IMG/VR virus record: IMGVR_UViG_3300013005_000022
Location: 1 to 54,442 of that record
DNA: 54,442 nucleotides
Strand: one strand, 5' to 3'
DNA from: a virus
The position numbers and the translations under genes are program-made. Shown piece by piece: positions 50,766-54,442 of this stretch. Below the pieces are notes generated by a model. That model made no database searches and was not told where the DNA came from. It was given only the letters and a program-made list of their open reading frames with translations. Position 1 is the first letter of the stretch; each line of letters starts with the position of its first letter.

Positions 50766-52257
50766 GTACTTCAGTGATTTTGTTAATGAAGCAAAAACTA
50801 CTGACGCAAAAACTGTTAAAAATCCGAGAGTTAAACTAGTACTACTAACGAATGCTAGTAAAGAATCTCATACCGTTCCTTCGTTCGAAGCAGAATGTAA
50901 AAAAATGGGTGTTGAATTCATCGTTATTGATATCAGTACAGCAATGATTGCTGATGGTAAAGACGGTAACTTCTTCATCAGTGATAAAGAAAATCCAAAA
51001 GGCCTTAAGATCAATGCAGATAATACTGCAGTTTTAACTCGTCGTGGAGTTGTTAGAAATACTTATACAAAATCACTAGTTGAGAAGTTAGAAGATAATA
51101 ACTTCTTTGTTGTAAATACACTTGAAGCTATTATGGCTTGTGAGAACAAATATGTTACTACAAAAATCCTTAAAGAAGCTGGACTTCCAGTTCCTAAAAC
51201 TGCTATTGTTGATGGAGAAGACTCTATTGAAAGAGCGGTTAAAGATGTTGGTGGTAAATTCCCAGTAGTTTGTAAAATCCTTTCTGGATCTCAAGGAATT
51301 GGAGTTTCTATTGTAGATTCTCTTGCCTCTCTTAAATCTGTTTTACAGACCATATGGAAAGTTGATCCCTCTGTTGAAATCTTGATTCAAGAGAAGATCG
51401 AATCTGAATACGATTTAAGAATACACGTTTTGACGAGAAAATTCAACTCGCCAACACCAGAAGACACCGATTCGGTACTTCTTGGTTACATGAGAAGAAA
51501 TCGTGTTAAAAAAGACTTCCGTACTAATTACTCTTTAGGCGGAACCGTTGAAAAAACTAAAGTAACACCAGAACAAGAGAAAATAGCTATCGAATCAGCT
51601 AAGGCTGTTGGTTGTAATTGGTGTGGAGTTGATATTATCGTAGATAAGAAAACTGGTGCTAATTACGTTCTAGAAGTTAATGCTTCTCCAGGAACTACTG
51701 GTTTGAAAAAAGCTACTGGTGTTAACGTTGTTAAAGATATCGTTCAATTCTTAATGGATAAAACCAACTGGATTCGTTCTAGAAAACGTGTTGGTTTCCG
51801 TGAAGTAATTCAGATCCCTAATCTTGGTGATGTGGTTGCTAAATTTGATACTGGTAATGGATCTCTTTCTTGTACACTTACATACGATAAAATAGATGTT
51901 AATGAAAAAGAAAAACTAGTTAAATGGACTTTAGGTAAAAGAGATTTTGAATCTAAATTTGTCGGATTCACCGAAACCGAAGTTGGTGATACTGTAGAGA
52001 AACGTCCAGTTATTGAAATGGATATTCAATTTGCTGGTAAAGTATACAAGAAAGTTCCGGTTGCATTAGATGATCGTTCTACCAAAAGTACTAAATTCCT
52101 TGTGAATCGTAAATTCATGGAGAGAATTGGTTGTTCAGTAGATCCAATGAGAACTTTCGTGGTAACTTCATTTCCTGAAGATTATCATGGTGGAGAAGCT
52201 AAAAAGGATCCACATGCAGGAATTATCTTTGAATGGGATAAAAAGAAAACTAAATAA
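50752..52257 (+). CDS. Tagged ATP-grasp ligase fused to a RimB-like aspartic protease
   Basis: 501 residues in three parts. Residues 1-13, MMNLKYFSDFVNE, form a capsid-targeting tag with a VNE cleavage site. About 30-335 is a RimK-like ATP-grasp domain: CENKYVTTKILKEAGLPVPK, FPVVCKILSGSQGIGVSIVD, SEYDLRIHVL, YVLEVNASPGTTG (E308, N310 as metal ligands). It would join an amino acid to a carboxyl group using ATP. About 345-480 resembles the retropepsin-like ATP-dependent zinc protease/RimB domain: VAKFDTGNGSLSCTL with catalytic D366, KRPVIEMDIQFAGKVYKKVP and CSVDPMRTFVV. A ligase and a protease in one packaged protein suggests addition and removal of peptide tags. Confidence 0.78.
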   Translation: MMNLKYFSDFVNEAKTTDAKTVKNPRVKLVLLTNASKESHTVPSFEAECKKMGVEFIVIDISTAMIADGKDGNFFISDKENPKGLKINADNTAVLTRRGVVRNTYTKSLVEKLEDNNFFVVNTLEAIMACENKYVTTKILKEAGLPVPKTAIVDGEDSIERAVKDVGGKFPVVCKILSGSQGIGVSIVDSLASLKSVLQTIWKVDPSVEILIQEKIESEYDLRIHVLTRKFNSPTPEDTDSVLLGYMRRNRVKKDFRTNYSLGGTVEKTKVTPEQEKIAIESAKAVGCNWCGVDIIVDKKTGANYVLEVNASPGTTGLKKATGVNVVKDIVQFLMDKTNWIRSRKRVGFREVIQIPNLGDVVAKFDTGNGSLSCTLTYDKIDVNEKEKLVKWTLGKRDFESKFVGFTETEVGDTVEKRPVIEMDIQFAGKVYKKVPVALDDRSTKSTKFLVNRKFMERIGCSVDPMRTFVVTSFPEDYHGGEAKKDPHAGIIFEWDKKKTK

Positions 52258-52730
52258 TGCCTTTACCAAGTAGTGGTCCTATAGGAGTAGGTGCAATCTA
52301 TCAAGAACTTACTGGATCTGCGGTAGAAGGTCCTACACAAGTACAGAAGTGTTTTAATGGAGAATATGCAACAATTAACCCTAATAGCCCAACTCAACCG
52401 AGTGCATCCACTCCTTATTCTCTAGGATCATTTCATGGATATGATCAGAATGCTGGTGGATTAAAGTTATTCTTCAGATCACAAGATTCTCAATCGTTTC
52501 CTCAAGATTCCTGCTATACTCAATGTCTTGTACCACAATGGCATAACGGAGCAGGTACATTACCTACTATAGGCGATACTGTATATAATGATTCCAGCGG
52601 CAATCAACCTATTCCATCTAATGGAAATTATTTTGGAATGAGTGAAGTAGAAGGAAATCCAGCATATTCCGCTTTTTTAACTTTCAAACAATCTGGTAAT
52701 GTAACAGATGTTTATTTCTGTGGTTTTTAG
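52257..52730 (+). CDS. Small virion protein with fibre-type N-terminus
   Basis: 157 residues, starting on the last base of the ligase gene. The N-terminus PLPSSGPIGVGAIYQELTG followed by TPYSLGSFHGYD is a pattern common to phage tail and appendage proteins, where it probably serves assembly. The C-terminal 80 residues are Gly/Ser/Pro-rich and contain four Cys (SCYTQC, then YFCGF). Likely a minor structural or fibre-associated protein. It ends at a clear terminator. Confidence 0.55.
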   Translation: MPLPSSGPIGVGAIYQELTGSAVEGPTQVQKCFNGEYATINPNSPTQPSASTPYSLGSFHGYDQNAGGLKLFFRSQDSQSFPQDSCYTQCLVPQWHNGAGTLPTIGDTVYNDSSGNQPIPSNGNYFGMSEVEGNPAYSAFLTFKQSGNVTDVYFCGF

Positions 52731-52752
52731 TAATAAATTTGTTAATATTTCT

Positions 52753-52780
52753 AAAGTCGAGAGCAATCTCGACTTTTTTT
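52753..52780 (+). terminator. Intrinsic terminator with GNRA loop
   Basis: Ten-pair stem AAAGTCGAGA (52753-52762) with TCTCGACTTT (52767-52776), GCAA loop, then T run. It ends the structural block. Confidence 0.88.
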
Positions 52781-52808
52781 GTCGGAATATACAGATTAAC
52801 ATCAAAAT

Positions 52809-52873
52809 GTTAATAACTTTTTTAAAAAAAATGACTAAAAATTTTTTTATTTACGAAAAATGTATTATATTTG
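52809..52873 (+). promoter_or_regulatory. Bacteroidetes-type promoter
   Basis: TATATTTG (52866-52873) matches the TAnnTTTG -7 box of Bacteroidetes. Upstream lies TGTTAATAACTTTTT (52809-52823), found unchanged at the second such promoter (54200). It lies in a very AT-rich gap after a terminator and should drive the membrane protein and gp44 early in infection. Confidence 0.7.
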
Positions 52874-52897
52874 TTATAACCAATTAAATATAAACAT

Positions 52898-53092
52898 ATG
52901 AAATTAACTATCGATCTTAAATTCTTTACCTATTCAGTAATCGCATTCACAATTGCATATTCAATCATCTCAGGATTTGCGCAAAAATTCGTTAAATTTG
53001 CTGCGGTGGAAAACGAAATGGGTTGCTTTTTCTTAGCCTCTACAATGGGTGTAATTTGTTTATTTGCTTCTTTCGAACGAATTAAAAAGTAA
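52898..53092 (+). CDS. Small two-helix membrane protein
   Basis: 64 residues with two hydrophobic helices: about 9-27 (FFTYSVIAFTIAYSIISGF) and 41-58 (MGCFFLASTMGVICLFAS), with a basic end. It is the first gene behind a host-type promoter, a common place for early membrane proteins affecting the host. Function unknown. Confidence 0.55.
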   Translation: MKLTIDLKFFTYSVIAFTIAYSIISGFAQKFVKFAAVENEMGCFFLASTMGVICLFASFERIKK

Positions 53093-53129
53093 TTTTCAAT
53101 CATATAATTAAAACAATTCAAATCTTAGT

Positions 53130-54083
53130 ATGAAGGTATCAAATATGTTATGGACCGAGAAATATCGTCCAAAAGTTATCGAAGAACTTATTCTTCCTGA
53201 ACGAGTTTTTGCCAAAGTTCAAAATGGCGTATATCAAAATTTGCTTTTTTATGGTGGTCCAGGAAGTGGAAAAACTTCTACCGCAAAGGTGCTTTCTAAA
53301 GATCACCCAACCATGTATATCAATTGTTCATCAGAAACTGGTGTCGATGTGGTTCGTACAAAAATCACAGAATTCTGCTCAACTCTTTCAGTAATCGACG
53401 GTGAACGTAAAATGAAAGTGGTTATTCTCGATGAGTTCGATGGTGTATCGGATCAATATATGAAAGCTCTTCGTGGAACTATCGAACAATTTCATAAAAC
53501 TGCTCGTTTCATTGCAACCTGTAATTACTTCAATAAAATTCCAGATAACATTCAATCACGTTTTGAATGTATTAACTTCGACTTCTCCGACGAAGAATCT
53601 AAAGAAATCGAAAAGAAATATCTTCGTCGAGTATTTGATATCCTTAAAACCGAAGGTATGGAAATCGAAAAAGATGCTTTACTCGAGTTAGTTCGTCGTA
53701 AATTCCCAGATCTTCGTGCTACCATCTCAATTCTTCAAGGTTATCATGCTGAAGGAAGAACTAAAATTACATCTGATGATGTTAAGAAATTTCATGGTGT
53801 ATTTCGTGATCTTTATGAACACATCTTTACAACTAGTGATGAAATAAAGAATTATCAATTTTTAGTTTCTAATTACTCAAATCGAGTTGAAGATGTTATT
53901 CAAGCATTAGGAACGGATTTTATCGAATACATTCAACTTGAAAAACCTCATCTAATGCGTAAAGTTGGCGAAATCTGTTATGAAACAAATAAACATTCTT
54001 ACGAACAAAGATTTGTAATTGATCCTGTAATTACCATGCTTTCATTGGTTTATAAAATACAAGCAATCGTACGAACAAATTGA
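53130..54083 (+). CDS. 44: Sliding-clamp loader large subunit (gp44)
   Basis: 317 residues (T4 gp44 is 319). An AAA+ ATPase that opens and loads the gp45 clamp. Motifs: LWTEKYRPKVIEEL, GGPGSGKT Walker A (42-49), VVILDEFDG Walker B (D101, E102), FIATCNYFNKIP sensor 1 and IQSRFECI in the SRC/arginine-finger position. FPDLRATISILQG is sensor 2-type. The small subunit gp62 is not visible here and may follow outside the window. An alternative start at the second Met (53145) is possible. Confidence 0.9.
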   Translation: MKVSNMLWTEKYRPKVIEELILPERVFAKVQNGVYQNLLFYGGPGSGKTSTAKVLSKDHPTMYINCSSETGVDVVRTKITEFCSTLSVIDGERKMKVVILDEFDGVSDQYMKALRGTIEQFHKTARFIATCNYFNKIPDNIQSRFECINFDFSDEESKEIEKKYLRRVFDILKTEGMEIEKDALLELVRRKFPDLRATISILQGYHAEGRTKITSDDVKKFHGVFRDLYEHIFTTSDEIKNYQFLVSNYSNRVEDVIQALGTDFIEYIQLEKPHLMRKVGEICYETNKHSYEQRFVIDPVITMLSLVYKIQAIVRTN

Positions 54084-54089
54084 TAAATA

Positions 54090-54155
54090 AACTATAATAG
54101 TCCGGGAAGATTCTTAGAAATCTTCACTTTTAGGACCGGTATAGTTACAACTATA
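54090..54155 (+). ncRNA. Nested stem structure with alternative pairing after gp44
   Basis: Outer stem AACTATA (54090-54096) with TATAGTT (54140-54146); four-pair GTCC (54100-54103) with GGAC (54133-54136); inner hairpin GAAGATT/AATCTTC (54106-54125). The outer strand TATAGTT can also pair with a second AACTATA at 54149-54155. It lies between the gp44 stop and a terminator. Possible small RNA, attenuator or transcript-end stabiliser. Confidence 0.4.
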
Positions 54156-54191
54156 AAAGGCTGAGGATTCGCTACCTCAGCCTTTATTTTT
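54156..54191 (+). terminator. Intrinsic terminator after gp44
   Basis: Eleven-pair stem AAAGGCTGAGG (54156-54166) with CCTCAGCCTTT (54175-54185), loop ATTCGCTA, then TATTTTTT. Confidence 0.85.
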
Positions 54192-54199
54192 TGATAAAT

Positions 54200-54254
54200 T
54201 GTTAATAACTTTTTGCAAAAAGATTTTTTTATCCAACTATTTTTATTATATTTG
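54200..54254 (+). promoter_or_regulatory. Bacteroidetes-type promoter
   Basis: TATATTTG at 54247-54254 fits the TAnnTTTG -7 box. TGTTAATAACTTTTT (54200-54214) repeats the element seen at 52809. It is followed 30 bases on by a gene start. Confidence 0.7.
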
Positions 54255-54284
54255 TATAATCAATTTAATTAAAAATAAAAATCA

Positions 54285-54442
54285 ATGGCAACATTCTTTA
54301 TCAATCGCTTTCCTATTTGTACAATGGTTTACAAGGAAGCTGCAGAAATGCAAAATCATGAACCTCAATTTGCAAAATCACTTGCAGTCGCTAGAGCAGT
54401 ATTCTTCGCTGCTGCCAAGAAAGGGTTTACTAATAAAAATGG
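54285..54442 (+). CDS. Unknown protein, N-terminal part (runs off the window)
   Basis: 52 complete codons from ATG 54285 to the window end: MATFFINRFPICTMVYKEAA, later KSLAVARAVFFAAAKKGFTN. It is amphipathic and Ala-rich with no signal peptide or known motif. Promoter, A-rich leader and codon use indicate a real gene, probably early. Too short to identify. Confidence 0.55.
   Translation, partial: MATFFINRFPICTMVYKEAAEMQNHEPQFAKSLAVARAVFFAAAKKGFTNKN

Noticed and set aside
54084-54160. tRNA gene after gp44
   Set aside because: The stems do not form a cloverleaf and no anticodon arm or T-loop sequence is visible.

Overview
The window is a stretch of a large, AT-rich, T4-type (straboviral-like) myovirus genome, with no host chromosomal genes visible. 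Every gene I can support is on the + strand and packed head to tail, often with start/stop overlaps. Recognisable T4 counterparts are gp32, gp61, UvsY, UvsW, gp43 (in two pieces), NrdB, NrdA, a gp45-like clamp, UvsX, gp41, gp47, gp46, a gp15-like tail completion protein, the late sigma factor gp55, gp4, portal gp20, protease gp21, major capsid protein gp23 and clamp loader gp44. The host is probably a member of the Bacteroidetes/Flavobacteriia. Two intergenic promoters near the right end carry the TAnnTTTG -7 box typical of that phylum, and start codons are preceded by A-rich sequence (often AAGTAA) rather than Shine-Dalgarno sites.

Layout. 1-6.6 kb: tail and adhesin genes (collagen-like fibre, coiled-coil structural protein, tail-tube-like protein). 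6.7-11.1 kb: two small tagged proteins, a RuvC-like resolvase, a two-domain glycosyltransferase and a LamG-type adhesin. 11.2-17.9 kb: a duplicated-domain tagged protein, then gp32 behind a structured leader, primase, UvsY, UvsW and a 408-aa protein. 17.9-21.0 kb: a nest of small proteins, most with a capsid-targeting-type N-terminus, including one that copies the N-arm of the major capsid protein. 21.1-28.5 kb: dUTPase, zinc-ribbon protein, N-terminal half of the DNA polymerase, nrdB, nrdA, sliding clamp, then the C-terminal half of the polymerase. 28.5-34.5 kb: UvsX, gp41, gp47, gp46. 34.5-47.1 kb: gp15-like, tagged internal proteins, gp55, gp4, portal, a protease-scaffold fusion and the major capsid protein. 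47.2-52.7 kb: further virion-type proteins, including a tagged ATP-grasp/retropepsin fusion. 52.8-54.4 kb: two Bacteroidetes-type promoters, a membrane protein, gp44 and a structured RNA/terminator region.

How it fits together. Replication and recombination genes supply the T4-type replisome. gp55 should direct late transcription, and I find a repeated TATATAA/TAAATAA box about 18 nt before the start codons of many virion genes that is a good candidate for its promoter. The most interesting theme is packaging. At least a dozen proteins share an N-terminal signature, aromatic-x-x-(F/Y)-hydrophobic-x-E, that resembles the capsid-targeting sequence of T4 internal proteins and ends in a gp21-type cleavage site. 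This suggests the phage loads an unusually large and varied protein cargo into its head, including a probable peptide ligase fused to a protease. Other unusual points are a DNA polymerase split by an nrdBA-clamp insertion, a probable -1 frameshift site, a protease-scaffold fusion carrying twelve exact 14-residue repeats, and a domain repeated across two neighbouring tagged genes. All functional names come from reading the sequence; no database search was run.
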